DNA of 64,000 nt, taken from the NCBI RefSeq assembly GCF_045207785.1, contig NZ_CP108777.1:62001-126000 (forward strand), written 5' to 3'. Within the stretch, counting starts at the first letter, position 1. Each line of letters opens with the position of its first letter. This document shows, one piece after another, positions 50,673 to 60,033 of this stretch. A program made the position numbers and the translations under genes. This DNA comes from Embleya sp045207785 (GTDB lineage: Bacteria > Actinomycetota > Actinomycetes > Streptomycetales > Streptomycetaceae). The notes below the pieces were generated by a model that saw only the letters and a program-made list of their open reading frames with translations, searched no databases and was not told the origin of the DNA.

Positions 50673-51943
50673 GGCAGCTCCATCCGCACCGACGTCGGCC
50701 CGCCGGGTGGGCTGGCGACGGCGACCGTGCCGCCGAGTGCCCCGATCCGGCTCTCGATTCCGGCCAGGCCACTGCCCTTCGACCGCTCGGCGCCGCCGTG
50801 TCCGTCGTCGGTCACGGTGGTGATTACGCGCATCTCGCCGTTGTCCTCCTTCCAATTCAGGTGAATGTCGCATTCCGTCGCGTTGCTGTGCTTGGCCACG
50901 TTGGTCAGCGCCTCGGCGACCGAGAAATACAGGGCGGCGTCGACGGATGCCGGTGTCGGTGCCGGGGCGTCGACCCGCAGCCGGGCGGGAATCTGCATCC
51001 GGTCGGCAAGCAGTCCCAATGCAGGCACCAGACCTTCTTCGGCGAGCGCCGGTGGATAGACGCCTTGGATGATGCGACGCATTTCGGCCAGCGCGTCGCG
51101 GCTGGCGTCCTGTGCTTTCGCCAGTGCCGTCGCGACATCGCCGGTTCCGGTGCTCAACTGCCGTTGCGCGGTGCCGATGAACATGGAGACGGCGACCAGC
51201 CGGTTCTGCGCCGCGTCGTGCAGGTCCCGCTCGATTCGGCGCAGCTCGGCGCTGTGCAGGTCGACGGCCGAACGTCGGCGCTGCTCCTCTATCCGCACAC
51301 GAAGCCGGAGCTCCTGGTCGCGGGTTGGTGCGAGCAGCAGTTCAAGGAGCTTCGCGTCGGCGGAACACACGGCGGGCGCGGCGATCGACCACGCGGCCAG
51401 TCCGGCGAGCCCGATCAGGCCTGATGCCAGTGCGAGCCACCACGACGTGATCTCGAACAGTTGGTCAGCGGGCTTGCCGTCCGGCATCGCCCACCAGTAC
51501 GTCGGCAGTGCCAGCGCTTGCAGTGACACCAACGGCAGCAGGACGGTGACGACACCGAGCGGGATCCCGACGATGATCCGCTGGAGGACGGCGGCCAGGT
51601 CGCGGGCCAGTGTGCCGTCGGCGATGCGGTGGCGGGCGACGTCCGGCCCGGCGGCGGCAGGGCTCAGGTACGGGGAACCGATGCGCCGCCCGAGCGCCCG
51701 TCCGACCCTGACGCGTTCACGGTCGCACCAGCGCCGCAACAGCCCGGACGCGGCGCCGGTGAGCAGGAGCCCGACACCGACCGCCGACAGCGCGGCCACC
51801 GCCACGAGGACCGCGAGAACCAGCAGGCCGTACAGCCCGGAGAGGGTGCCGGCCGCCAGGTACCGAACCGAAAGAGCCGATCGCCGGACGGACTTTGCGT
51901 CTCGTGGTCGTTGCCTGGTGTCGACGCCTTCGGTGGAACTCAC
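50660..51943 (-). CDS. Sensor histidine kinase (NarL/LiaS type)
   Basis: A 427 aa membrane kinase with a GTG start. The N-terminal sensor has four or more hydrophobic segments: YLAAGTLSGLYGLLVLAVLV, AALSAVGVGLLLTGAASGLL, IIVGIPLGVVTVLLPLVSLQ and WWLALASGLIGLAGLAAWSI, the usual 'sensor domain' arrangement. The HisKA_3 box is ELRRIERDLHDAAQNRLVAV with its His. The HATPase motifs are VAEALTNVAKHSNATECDIH, VTDDGHGGAERSKGSGL and GIESRIGALGGTV. It phosphorylates the regulator encoded just downstream. It lacks a large extracellular domain, as in envelope-stress kinases that sense within the membrane or through the partner exporter. Confidence 0.93.
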   Translation of the reverse strand: MSSTEGVDTRQRPRDAKSVRRSALSVRYLAAGTLSGLYGLLVLAVLVAVAALSAVGVGLLLTGAASGLLRRWCDRERVRVGRALGRRIGSPYLSPAAAGPDVARHRIADGTLARDLAAVLQRIIVGIPLGVVTVLLPLVSLQALALPTYWWAMPDGKPADQLFEITSWWLALASGLIGLAGLAAWSIAAPAVCSADAKLLELLLAPTRDQELRLRVRIEEQRRRSAVDLHSAELRRIERDLHDAAQNRLVAVSMFIGTAQRQLSTGTGDVATALAKAQDASRDALAEMRRIIQGVYPPALAEEGLVPALGLLADRMQIPARLRVDAPAPTPASVDAALYFSVAEALTNVAKHSNATECDIHLNWKEDNGEMRVITTVTDDGHGGAERSKGSGLAGIESRIGALGGTVAVASPPGGPTSVRMELPCES

Positions 51944-52104
51944 CTGGTGAGCCTACTTGTACCGCCAGGTCCCCGGCAGAGCCCGTCGGGCCGCCCGCCG
52001 GGAGGGGTATAGCCGGCACCACCATGCGGGTGGGCGCACGTACCACCGCAGGTCGGGTGCGCGGGGGACTGTGTCGCAAGCACCGCGAACCTACGGTCGA
52101 TTGC
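51944..52104. promoter_or_regulatory. Divergent promoter region, kinase versus ABC exporter
   Basis: The 161 bp between the divergent operons must carry both promoters and the regulator's binding site. GGTATAGCC (52007-52015) is a plausible -10-like element; no convincing inverted repeat was found. Confidence 0.4.
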
Positions 52105-52872
52105 GTGAAAGCGCACAGGGGCGAACACCCCGGAAACCATGACGCCCACGCCGTGACGGTCAGCGGGTTGAGCAAAAGCTTCGGCGCCGATGCCACACGG
52201 TTCTGGGCATTGACGAACATCGACCTCTCCGTCGCGCCGCGGAGTTTCACCGCGATCATGGGACCGTCGGGCTCCGGCAAGACCACCTTGCTGAACTGCC
52301 TGTTGGGCCTGGAAAAGCCCGACACCGGCTCGATCCACATCGGCGGCACGGACATCACCGGTCTGGACGAGGCCCAACTGGCCGAGATGCGACGTTCGCA
52401 CGTCGGGGTGGTGTTCCAGTCCTACAACCTGATCCCGTCCCTTACCGTCGCCGACAACATCTCGTTGCCGCTGCGACTGGCCGGCCGACGGATCGACCAG
52501 CGCCGCGTACGGGATCTGGCCGAGACCGTCGGTGTCGGTGCCACACTCGAGCGTCGACCGGCACAACTGTCCGGGGGGCAGCAACAGCGCGTCGCGTTCG
52601 CGCGTGCGCTCGTGACGGACCCGGAGTTGATCGTCGCCGACGAGCCGACCGGCGCGCTGGACACCGCGTCGAGCGACGTCATACTCGGCCTGCTCCGTTC
52701 GATCGTCACCGACCTCGGACAGCGGGCGTTGCTGGTGACGCACGACCCGCGGGCCGCGGCGGTCGCGGACCGTGTGCTGTTCCTCCGCGACGGACGCCGG
52801 CACGGCGAACTTCGCGGGGCCACCGAAGGGCAGATCGCGGCAACCCTGACCGACCTCGGGCGGCGGTCGTGA
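52105..52872 (+). CDS. ABC transporter ATP-binding protein (MacB/LolD type)
   Basis: A 255 aa ATPase with a GTG start at 52105. Motifs: Walker A IMGPSGSGKTTLLNCLLGLE, Q-loop GVVFQSYNLIPSLTVADNIS, signature QLSGGQQQRVAFARALVTDP, Walker B ELIVADEPTGALD and H-loop ALLVTHDPRAAAVAD. 'VFQxYNLIP' and 'DEPTGALD' are typical of the FtsX-coupled exporter class. Its stop overlaps the permease start (GTGA), so the two are made together. It probably drives export of or resistance to membrane-active peptides. Confidence 0.95.
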   Translation: MKAHRGEHPGNHDAHAVTVSGLSKSFGADATRFWALTNIDLSVAPRSFTAIMGPSGSGKTTLLNCLLGLEKPDTGSIHIGGTDITGLDEAQLAEMRRSHVGVVFQSYNLIPSLTVADNISLPLRLAGRRIDQRRVRDLAETVGVGATLERRPAQLSGGQQQRVAFARALVTDPELIVADEPTGALDTASSDVILGLLRSIVTDLGQRALLVTHDPRAAAVADRVLFLRDGRRHGELRGATEGQIAATLTDLGRRS

Positions 52873-55382
52873 ACAAGCTCGCGCGACTGACGCTGCGAGC
52901 GCGCACGGGCCAGGTCGTCGCACTGGCCGTGACCGTGTTCTTCTCGGCTGTTCTCGTGGGGGCGTTCGGAGTACTCCTGGAGACCGGCGTCCGCGGCCAG
53001 GTCTCCACCGGCGAGTACGACAACGCGCCGTTGTTGGTCGCATCCCGGCAGTCGGTGCCGGTCAGCGGCGACGTCGACATGACGGTTCCGGGCCGGGCGT
53101 TGCTGCCTGCCTCCTTGGTCGAGGAGATCGCGGCGGCGCTGCCGGCGTCCCGCGTCGTCGCCGACCGCATCGTGCCCGCCATCCTTGGAGCCCGGGCCGG
53201 CGACGCCGAGCCGGTGGATGCGCATCCCTGGTCGGCGTTCGCGCTCGGGAACCGCGAACTGGCCTCGGGACACGCACCCGTCGGGCCGGACGAAATCGTG
53301 CTGCCCGGCCACGTCGCCCGCTCCCACGGCCTGGCGACCGGGGGAAAAGTCTCGCTGGGCTTCGGCGACCGGTCCGTCGAGTACACGCTCGCGGGCACCA
53401 CCACAGCCGACGACACGGGAGTCGACGTCCCGGACGTCTATCTGAGCGACGGGCAGATCGGGACGCGCGGCAACCCCGATCGCGGCGTGGCGGTCATCGG
53501 CGTCTGGCCGCAGGCGATGCCCGACGAGCAGACACTCGCTCGCCTGGTCCCACAGGCCGACGCTCGGCTGTGGGATCGCAGCGCCCGGGGGCCCGTCGAG
53601 GCGGTCTCCCAGGGCCGGGCGACGGCGGCACTCGTCTCCGCCTCGGGCGCGCTCGGCGCTGTCGCGTTCATCGTCGCCGTGTTCACCGTCATCGCTCTCA
53701 CGTCGCTCCAGATCCGCGAGCGATCACGCGAGTTGGCCATGCTCCGCATCGTCGGCGCCACGCCACGACAGGTGAAGCGGCTGCTTCGCGCGGAGATCCG
53801 CGTGGTCGCCGCGCTGGCAGGGGGCCTCGGCGGACTCGCCGGACCACTCGTGGGAGCGGTCATGATCGACGCCATCCGATCCTGGGGGGTGCTGCCCCGC
53901 ACCCTTCAGCCGGTCTTCGGCCCGTTCCCCTTCATCGTGGCGATGCTGACGGGTTTCGTCGCCGCGGAGATCGCCATGCGCGTCGCGGTGCGCCGAGTCG
54001 TACGCAGCAGTCCGCTGGCGCAACTCGAGGGCGCCGACACGGGTCCGTCCGGATCGCCGCGGACGGCGCGGCGCATTGTCGTCGGAGTGGTGCTCCTCGC
54101 GGCGGGCATCGTGATGGCCCTGGCGCCGACCTACACATCCAACGTCGATGTGGCCAGCGGACTTCCCGGGATCTCGGGACTGGTGATGGCCTTGTCGATC
54201 GGTCCGCTGAGTCCGCAGGTGGTACGCGCGGCGGCCGCAATCGTGCGCCGACCGGCCGCGCGGACCGCCGCGGCATACATGGCCCTCGGCAGCATTCGCC
54301 ACCGGGCCGCCCGCGTCGGCGGCGCGATGACCCCGATCGTCCTCGGAGTCGCGCTGGCCGCGGTCCAGCTCTCCGGCGCCGCGACCGTCGGCGCCGTGTC
54401 GAAGGCACAGGCGCACGCGGGCGCGCGCACCGACCTCACGGTCACCGTGTCGAGTACCGGCGTCGGCGACCGGACGACCGAACTCGTGCGAGGCGTGCCC
54501 GGGGTCGGCTCCGCCACCCCGTTCGTGACCACCGGCGTCATCGTGCAGCCGCCCGCCGGCAGCGACAACAGCCCCCAGACCCTGAAGGCACTCGGCATCG
54601 CCGGTGACCAAGTGGAGCGCTACGCCGATCTCAAGCCCACGAGCAACAGTCCGATCCGTCTCCGGCAGGGCGACGTGGTGCTCGGCGTTCTCGGTGCCGC
54701 ACAACTGGGAGCCCACGTCGGAGACGAGGTCACCATCGTGCTGGCGGACGGACAGTCGATCAAGCGGCACGTGAGCGCGCTGTACGAACGCGGCCTCGGT
54801 TTCGGCGACGTCCTGCTCCCACTCGGCGACCTGCAGCCGGCCACCGCTTCGGGACTCGCATCGGGTCTGGCCGTCACGGTCCCCGCATCCGAATCGGTGG
54901 CGCGGGTCGAACGCCGCATCCGCAACGACCTGGCGGACGTGCCCGGAGCCGAGGTCACCCGGTCCGCCTCCGTCGCCGACGCCGACGCCGACGGCGCCTC
55001 GGGCGGCGAGGACAAGTTCGGGCTGCTGATATTGATGGTCCTCTTCGGCTATATCGCCATCGCGGTCACAAACTCCCTCGTGACAGCAACCCTCTCCCGC
55101 CGATCGGAATTCGCGCTCCTGGCGGCCGTCGGCGCCACACCACACCAACGACGCTCGATCCTGCGCTGGGAAGCCGCCATCTTGGGCGCCACCGCCTGCA
55201 TAGTCGGGACCGCGTTCGCGCTGCCCGGCCTGTTCGCCATGACGTACGCCCTGAGCAACGGCGACCGCATCATGCCCGCAATCGATCCCTTCACGTACAC
55301 CGGGATCGTCACGTTCACCTTCGTACTCGTCTTCTCCGCCACCGCCCTCGCCGGCCGAGCCGTCATGCGCGACCGGCGATAA
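52869..55382 (+). CDS. FtsX-type ABC permease
   Basis: An 837 aa membrane protein with a GTG start overlapping the ATPase stop. VVALAVTVFFSAVLVGAFGV is the first membrane segment, followed by a long extracellular region. The first FtsX domain is LGAVAFIVAVFTVIALTSLQ with IRERSRELAMLRIVGATPRQ, its cytosolic coupling helix. A second set of helices (RRIVVGVVLLAAGIVMALAP and onward) and a second extracellular region lead to the C-terminal FtsX domain (LLILMVLFGYIAIAVTNSLV, SRRSEFALLAAVGATPHQRR). This duplicated layout is common for actinomycete peptide exporters. It should work with the adjacent ATPase and be controlled by the divergent two-component system. Confidence 0.93.
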   Translation: MNKLARLTLRARTGQVVALAVTVFFSAVLVGAFGVLLETGVRGQVSTGEYDNAPLLVASRQSVPVSGDVDMTVPGRALLPASLVEEIAAALPASRVVADRIVPAILGARAGDAEPVDAHPWSAFALGNRELASGHAPVGPDEIVLPGHVARSHGLATGGKVSLGFGDRSVEYTLAGTTTADDTGVDVPDVYLSDGQIGTRGNPDRGVAVIGVWPQAMPDEQTLARLVPQADARLWDRSARGPVEAVSQGRATAALVSASGALGAVAFIVAVFTVIALTSLQIRERSRELAMLRIVGATPRQVKRLLRAEIRVVAALAGGLGGLAGPLVGAVMIDAIRSWGVLPRTLQPVFGPFPFIVAMLTGFVAAEIAMRVAVRRVVRSSPLAQLEGADTGPSGSPRTARRIVVGVVLLAAGIVMALAPTYTSNVDVASGLPGISGLVMALSIGPLSPQVVRAAAAIVRRPAARTAAAYMALGSIRHRAARVGGAMTPIVLGVALAAVQLSGAATVGAVSKAQAHAGARTDLTVTVSSTGVGDRTTELVRGVPGVGSATPFVTTGVIVQPPAGSDNSPQTLKALGIAGDQVERYADLKPTSNSPIRLRQGDVVLGVLGAAQLGAHVGDEVTIVLADGQSIKRHVSALYERGLGFGDVLLPLGDLQPATASGLASGLAVTVPASESVARVERRIRNDLADVPGAEVTRSASVADADADGASGGEDKFGLLILMVLFGYIAIAVTNSLVTATLSRRSEFALLAAVGATPHQRRSILRWEAAILGATACIVGTAFALPGLFAMTYALSNGDRIMPAIDPFTYTGIVTFTFVLVFSATALAGRAVMRDRR

Positions 55383-55385
55383 TCT

Positions 55386-55786
55386 CCGCGTTCATCGTCG
55401 TCCCCGCCGCCAACGACGGCTGCGTCCCCGGGGACCTGATCGCCCACCTGCTCGCCGAGCGCGTCCGGCCGATCGAGGAGATCACCGTCAGCCTGCCCGA
55501 AGGGCCCACCGAGGAGGACCGCCGTACCCAGCGGTTCACCTACCTCATCGACGCCGTCAGCCGCGACGGCCGATCAGCCCGCGGAGTCGTGCGGGGCCAC
55601 GACACCTACGGCATCACAGCCGTGATCGCCGTCGAAGCCGCCCGCCGCCTGGCCGCGGACGGCGCCGAACCAGGCGTGCTCGCCCCGGCACAGGCATACG
55701 ACCCGACCAGCTTCCTCACCTTCCTCGCCCCCCACGGAATCAGCTGGACCATCACCGTCTCCGACACCCCGATCACCCGGCAATGA
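55386..55786 (+). pseudogene. Saccharopine dehydrogenase-like gene, C-terminal fragment
   Basis: Directly after the permease stop the frame reads IVVPAANDGCVPGDLIAHLL, RPIEEITVSLPEGPTEEDRR, then RSARGVVRGHDTYGITAVIA and VLAPAQAYDPTSFLTFLAPH, stop at 55784-55786. This is the C-terminal part of saccharopine dehydrogenase-like NAD(P)-dependent oxidoreductases; the Rossmann domain is missing. The gene has been cut off just behind the permease. Confidence 0.65.
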
Positions 55787-56091
55787 CACCAGGCGCGCAC
55801 GACCGTCCGCGGCCGTGCGCACCACATCGACCACCCCATGACCGGGCCACCCCACGCCGCCGCGGGCCGCGGGCTTCACCCAACGCCCGAGATTCCGTGA
55901 GATCGCGTAGGCGCGGGAGAAGACGACCACTGGTCCGCATCTGCCGGCGTTGGCGGCGTGGTTGAAGTCGTACCAGTACCTCGGGTACTTCCCGAGGCTG
56001 GACCAGGTTCCCGGCCCGGCGCCGGCTCACCTGCGCGGCGCGGGCGGGGCAGCTCCGCACCGGCCTCCTGTGGCGGCACAGCCGCATCGCA
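55787..56091. other. Debris with a possible Tn3 transposase piece
   Basis: About 300 bp. Plus strand 55953-56050 reads AAWLKSYQYLGYFPRLDQVP, the 'L-K-x-x-x-x-L-G-Y-F-P-x-L' of the DUF4158 N-terminal domain of Tn3 transposases. It cannot be extended either way and remains tentative. Confidence 0.35.
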
Positions 56092-56109
56092 CTGTGAACT
56101 GGATCACAG
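56092..56109. promoter_or_regulatory. CRP-like palindrome upstream of the ECF41 operon
   Basis: CTGTGA (56092-56097), six bases, TCACAG (56104-56109): a perfect inverted repeat of the form TGTGA-N6-TCACA, the CRP/FNR-type binding site. It lies 61 bp upstream of the epimerase start, a position suited to activation or repression. Streptomyces Crp recognises a similar GTG-N6-CAC core. Confidence 0.6.
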
Positions 56110-56169
56110 CTGGTCATGGGATGCCGGGGCGTTTCGTCTTTGGTGGTGAACACCACGAACGGAGATGTC

Positions 56170-57114
56170 ATGAAGATCTTCCTTGCCGGAGCCTCCGGCG
56201 CCATCGGCACCCAACTCGTCGCCCAACTCGTGGCGCGCGGCCACGAGGTCGTCGGCACGACCCGCTCCGCCGGCAAGACCGATGCCCTGCGCGCGCTCGG
56301 CGCCGAACCGGTCGTCGTCGACGCGCTCAACCCCGACTCGGTGGCCGACGCGGTGGCCAGGGCCGAGCCCGAGGTCATCGTCCACCAGCTCACCGCACTG
56401 GGCGGACCGGCGAACTTCAAAAACGTGAAGCGGATGGCGGCGGCCACCAACCGGCTCCGCACCGAGGGCACCGACCACCTGCTGGCCGCCGCGCGCGCCG
56501 TCGGCGTCCGCAGGTTCGTGGCGCAGAGCAACGCCATGTGGATGGAACGCACCGGCGGGCCGGTCGCCGACGAGAGCGGCCGGATCGAGCCGAACCCCCC
56601 GGCGGACGCCCGGGAGGCCGTGGCCGCACTGCGCCACCTGGAGACCTCGGTGACCGGTATCACCTGGGGCGACGGCATCGCGATCCGCTACGGCGCCTTC
56701 TACGGCCCCGGCACCGGCATCAGCACCGCGCCGGACGCTGTCATGACCGAGCAGATCCGCAAGCGGAAGTTCCCGATCGTCGGCGGCGGTGGCGGGGTGT
56801 GGTCACTGGTGCACATCACCGACGCCGCATCCGCCACGGTCGCGGCCGTCGAACGCGGCACGTCCGGGATCTACCACGTCGCCGACGACGACCCGGAACC
56901 GGTGCACGTCTGGCTGCCGGAACTGGCCCGCGCGCTCGGCGCCGGGCCGCCGCGCCGCGTACCGGCCTGGCTCGTCCGCGCGATCGCCGGCAAGGCCCCG
57001 GTGAACATGATGACGCAGGCCCGCGGCATCTCCAGCGGGAAAGCCAAGCGCGAACTGGACTGGACCCCGCAGTATCCGAGCCGGCGCACGGGTTTCATCG
57101 AGGGATTGGGATAG
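56170..57114 (+). CDS. NAD-dependent epimerase/dehydratase-type oxidoreductase
   Basis: A 314 aa extended-SDR protein from ATG 56170. MKIFLAGASGAIGTQLVAQL holds the Rossmann GxxGxxG. VVDALNPDSVADAVARAEPE and VIVHQLTALGGPANF follow, then RFVAQSNAMWMERTGG, where the usual SDR Tyr-x-x-x-Lys is not evident, so catalysis may be atypical. WSLVHITDAASATVAAVERG and IYHVADDDPEPVHVWLPELA finish the substrate domain. It lies 6 bp upstream of the ECF41 sigma gene, the typical partner of such redox genes. It may be part of that sigma factor's own regulon. Confidence 0.9.
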   Translation: MKIFLAGASGAIGTQLVAQLVARGHEVVGTTRSAGKTDALRALGAEPVVVDALNPDSVADAVARAEPEVIVHQLTALGGPANFKNVKRMAAATNRLRTEGTDHLLAAARAVGVRRFVAQSNAMWMERTGGPVADESGRIEPNPPADAREAVAALRHLETSVTGITWGDGIAIRYGAFYGPGTGISTAPDAVMTEQIRKRKFPIVGGGGGVWSLVHITDAASATVAAVERGTSGIYHVADDDPEPVHVWLPELARALGAGPPRRVPAWLVRAIAGKAPVNMMTQARGISSGKAKRELDWTPQYPSRRTGFIEGLG

Positions 57115-57120
57115 TTCGGT

Positions 57121-58074
57121 ATGCCTGCCTCGGACCCCGATGCCGAACGCGTGGACGCCTCCGGTCTGTACGACGAGCTGCGCCCGCGCGCGTTCGCCAT
57201 CGCCTACCAGATGCTCGGCAGCGTCAGCGAAGCAGAGGACGTGGTCCAGGAAGCGTTCCTGCGCATGCACCAGACCCTGCAACGGGACGAGCCGATCGCC
57301 TCGCCGCGCGCGTACATCGCCACCCTGGCCACCCGGCTCGCCATCGACCAGCTCCGCTCGGCACGCGTGCGGCGCGAACAGTACGTCGGCGAGTGGCTGC
57401 CCGAGCCGCTGGTCACCGGTCCGACGCCGGCCGACATCGCCGAGACCGCCGACTCGCTGTCACTGGCGTTCCTGGTGCTGCTGGAGAGCTTGTCGCCGCA
57501 CCAGCGGGCCGCGTTCCTGCTGCGTGAGGTGTTCGACTACCCGTATGCGGAAGTCGCCGAGATCATCGGCACCGACGTCGACAGCACCCGGCACCTGGTC
57601 GCCCGGGCCCGCAACCACCTCCGCGACCGCCGACCGCGCTACCACGCCTCGCGGCGGCAACGCGAAGAACTGGCCCAGCGCTTCTTCGCCGCAGCCGACC
57701 AGGGCGACCTCCGGGCGCTCGAAGCACTACTGGCCCAGGACGTGGCGCTGCACGGCGACGGCGGCGGCAGGGTCCCGGCACTGGGCCGATCGGTCAACGG
57801 CTGCGAGCGCGTCGCACGCACCGTCCTGGCGGGGTTCTCCGTTCACGCACGCTACGGCGTGCGCATCCAACTCACCGAGGTCAACGGCCAGCCCGGTGCC
57901 AAGGCGTACGACGCGCAGGACCGGCTGGTCGCGGTCATGGCACTCGGCATCGCCGACGGCCGGATCCACACCATCCACTCCATCTCCAACCCCGACAAAC
58001 TGCGCCACCTCGACCAGGTCAGCGACCTCGGCACCCGCCTGCGCGCAGGCCGCCGATCCGTCGACACCGGCTGA
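57121..58074 (+). CDS. SigJ/ECF41-type RNA polymerase sigma factor
   Basis: A 317 aa sigma factor. Region 2: RPRAFAIAYQMLGSVSEAED with VVQEAFLRMHQTL. Region 4: SLSPHQRAAFLLREVFDYPY with AEVAEIIGTDVDSTRHLVAR. The fused SnoaL-like domain carries HGDGGGRVPAL and ends with ISNPDKLRHL, the DGGGKV- and NPDKL-type motifs of ECF41. The domain tethers the sigma factor and replaces a separate anti-sigma factor. It is co-transcribed with the epimerase 6 bp upstream. With the sigma factor at 11141-12088, the window has two of this group; they are clearly different paralogues. Confidence 0.94.
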   Translation: MPASDPDAERVDASGLYDELRPRAFAIAYQMLGSVSEAEDVVQEAFLRMHQTLQRDEPIASPRAYIATLATRLAIDQLRSARVRREQYVGEWLPEPLVTGPTPADIAETADSLSLAFLVLLESLSPHQRAAFLLREVFDYPYAEVAEIIGTDVDSTRHLVARARNHLRDRRPRYHASRRQREELAQRFFAAADQGDLRALEALLAQDVALHGDGGGRVPALGRSVNGCERVARTVLAGFSVHARYGVRIQLTEVNGQPGAKAYDAQDRLVAVMALGIADGRIHTIHSISNPDKLRHLDQVSDLGTRLRAGRRSVDTG

Positions 58075-58270
58075 ACGCTGACCCAGAGCCCGAGCGGCGG
58101 ATCATGTGACCGGCGGAAGGTGATCCTTGGGGCAGGACCGCCGGACGTGAATGGCGTCAGGTCGCGCCGGCCGGCCGAGCCGGTGCCCGGCCGGCCGCCC
58201 GCCTCGGCTTCGGTGCACAACGTCGCGTCATCCGATAGCGCTGCCGTGGGAATGGGGTCTGTGACGGTTC
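58075..58270. other. Intergenic, nothing seen
   Basis: About 200 bp between the sigma gene and the 522 aa unknown protein. No ribosome-binding site precedes the latter, consistent with its being cut. Confidence 0.35.
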
Positions 58271-59839
58271 TTGTGCGCCATCGCTGCATTTCAGGGGGAC
58301 ACCCGCGTCCCCGCGCGGCTGCGGACCGCGACCGTGTCGAACGGCAAGGTCTCGCTCGCCGACGGCGACTCCCAGGTCGGCTTCCTGATCACCGTCCCCG
58401 ACGAGGCCGCGCACGCCGCGCTCGACCTCATCCTCGACTTCGCCGTCCTGGAACTGGAGTTCGGCATCACACCGGAGATCGAGGGCTACGACCGGTCCGA
58501 CTGGCTCAGCTTCGTCACGCCGATCGGATCCGGCTCGCCGCCCGCCCTCGACTTCGACCTCGGCGCACCGCGCGTGCCGATCCCGCTGCGCGCGTACCCG
58601 CCGATGCCGATCCTGCTCGACCACCACGCCCTCGTCCCCGGCCCGGCCGCGCGGCTCGACGAGGCACTGCACTGGCAGTACCGGCTCTCGGTGCAGCACC
58701 AGTCCGCCGAACAGGACACCGTCGAACTACGGGTCAGCTACAACCAGTCCCCCAGTTCGACCGCCGCCGCGCCGGATGACGACCTGTTCACCGCGCTGGC
58801 GCAGTACACCGCGGTGTCCGCCCCGCTGCTCGGCCTGCTCGCCGGGCTGCCCGACTGGGAACAGGCCGGCACCGACCGGCGCACCGCCCTGACCAACGCC
58901 CTGGGCACCTATCGGACGCTCGCCTCGGCCGTCGCCCAGGCCTGGACCACGCACTGGGGGCAGGGTCCCGCCACCGCGCCGGCGGTCCCCGCGATCGCGG
59001 GCGGCGGGCCGGTCCCGGAAGCCATCCACCGCTACACCCTCGGCCTCGACGCCGAGGACGGCTGGTACGCCACCCTACGGCTGACGCACACCGTGGAGTC
59101 CGGCCCCGACGACGTGGGCCTGCCCGAGATCGTCTGCGTCACCGAGGCCGGCGACCGCTACGACCTCACGCCCGTCGACCCCGAAAGCTGCGGGTGCACC
59201 GACACCGACCACTGCCAGTGTTACGCCTTCCCGTTCCAGACCGTCGAGGCGTTCACCCTCCTCACGTGCGAGCTGACCTTCCCGCCCGTGCACGTCGCCG
59301 CCTACCAGAACGCGTCGGCGAACGCCCGGGTCACTCGCAACGCGCGACTGCTCGGCGCAGGCCGGCCGGACACCGCACCGGCCTTCGTGTACCGGACACC
59401 CACGGTCGGCTACCGCGAGCCCGTGGTGCCGTTCATCGACATCACCGGCGCCATCCCGATCGACCCGTGGTCCAACGAACCCCTCGCCCCGATGTTCGCG
59501 GCCGTTTTCGACGGCGACCCGACCGACCGCACGATCGCGATCGGCGCGCGGTACGAGTACACCCTCGTCCCCGCCGAGCCGCCGGTGACGGCGCTGCTGC
59601 CCGTCGTGCAGTCCACCGTCGGGTTGTACGACAGCACGACGATCCCGACTCTCACCTCGGCCCTCGACGGCTGGAGCACCCGCGAGCGACCCGCGACCAC
59701 GGACGGCGCCTGGGCCTTCCGCCTGAGCCTGTACTCGTCCCTCGACTCGGCGCTCAGGCGCCCGATCCTGCAACTCAAGTGCTTGTCGTCCTCGCTCACC
59801 TCGGTGGGGCGCCGTCCGGATGAGCCCGGTCCGTCATGA
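58271..59839 (+). CDS. Large unknown protein with CxC-CxC cluster, probably truncated
   Basis: A 522 aa open frame. The only upstream start is TTG 58271, without a ribosome-binding site, so the N-terminus is probably missing. The text is clearly coding: VGFLITVPDEAAHAALDLIL, LELEFGITPEIEGYDRSDWL, PLRAYPPMPILLDHHALVPG, HWQYRLSVQHQSAEQDTVEL, and a cluster CGCTDTDHCQCYAFPFQT that could bind zinc. It continues with strand-rich stretches (AYQNASANARVTRNARLLGA, FIDITGAIPIDPWSNEPLAP) and ends in Arg/Pro-rich text after LRRPILQLKCL. No enzyme motif is evident. The large beta-rich design resembles proteins of phage-tail-like or injection particles, but I cannot name a family. Confidence 0.55.
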   Translation: MCAIAAFQGDTRVPARLRTATVSNGKVSLADGDSQVGFLITVPDEAAHAALDLILDFAVLELEFGITPEIEGYDRSDWLSFVTPIGSGSPPALDFDLGAPRVPIPLRAYPPMPILLDHHALVPGPAARLDEALHWQYRLSVQHQSAEQDTVELRVSYNQSPSSTAAAPDDDLFTALAQYTAVSAPLLGLLAGLPDWEQAGTDRRTALTNALGTYRTLASAVAQAWTTHWGQGPATAPAVPAIAGGGPVPEAIHRYTLGLDAEDGWYATLRLTHTVESGPDDVGLPEIVCVTEAGDRYDLTPVDPESCGCTDTDHCQCYAFPFQTVEAFTLLTCELTFPPVHVAAYQNASANARVTRNARLLGAGRPDTAPAFVYRTPTVGYREPVVPFIDITGAIPIDPWSNEPLAPMFAAVFDGDPTDRTIAIGARYEYTLVPAEPPVTALLPVVQSTVGLYDSTTIPTLTSALDGWSTRERPATTDGAWAFRLSLYSSLDSALRRPILQLKCLSSSLTSVGRRPDEPGPS

Positions 59840-60033
59840 TGGCGTTGTCGACGTGCAGGCCGGTGGTGCCGGTGGTGCCGGTGATTCGGTACCGGACGGC
59901 GAAGCGGGTGGTCCATCTCGGCGCGGGACGCGGGTGCGGTCATCAGGTGGCGGCGGGGCCGGAGGCGGGGCGAGACCCGACCGAAGGCGGCGAGGAACTT
60001 CCGGGCTGCGCGGGGTGAGCGGAAGTACGTCAT
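59840..60033 (-). pseudogene. Transposase C-terminal fragment, frameshifted
   Basis: Minus strand from 60033: MTYFRSPRAARKFLAAFGRV, then SPRLRPRRHLMTAPASRAEM. In another frame it continues RFAVRYRITGTTGTTGLHVD. 'Y-F-R-S-P-x-x-A-x-x-F-L-A-A-F-x-R-x-S-P-x-x-R-P-x-R-H' is the ending of an actinomycete IS transposase (IS6-like). Catalytic residues are missing. Confidence 0.5.
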
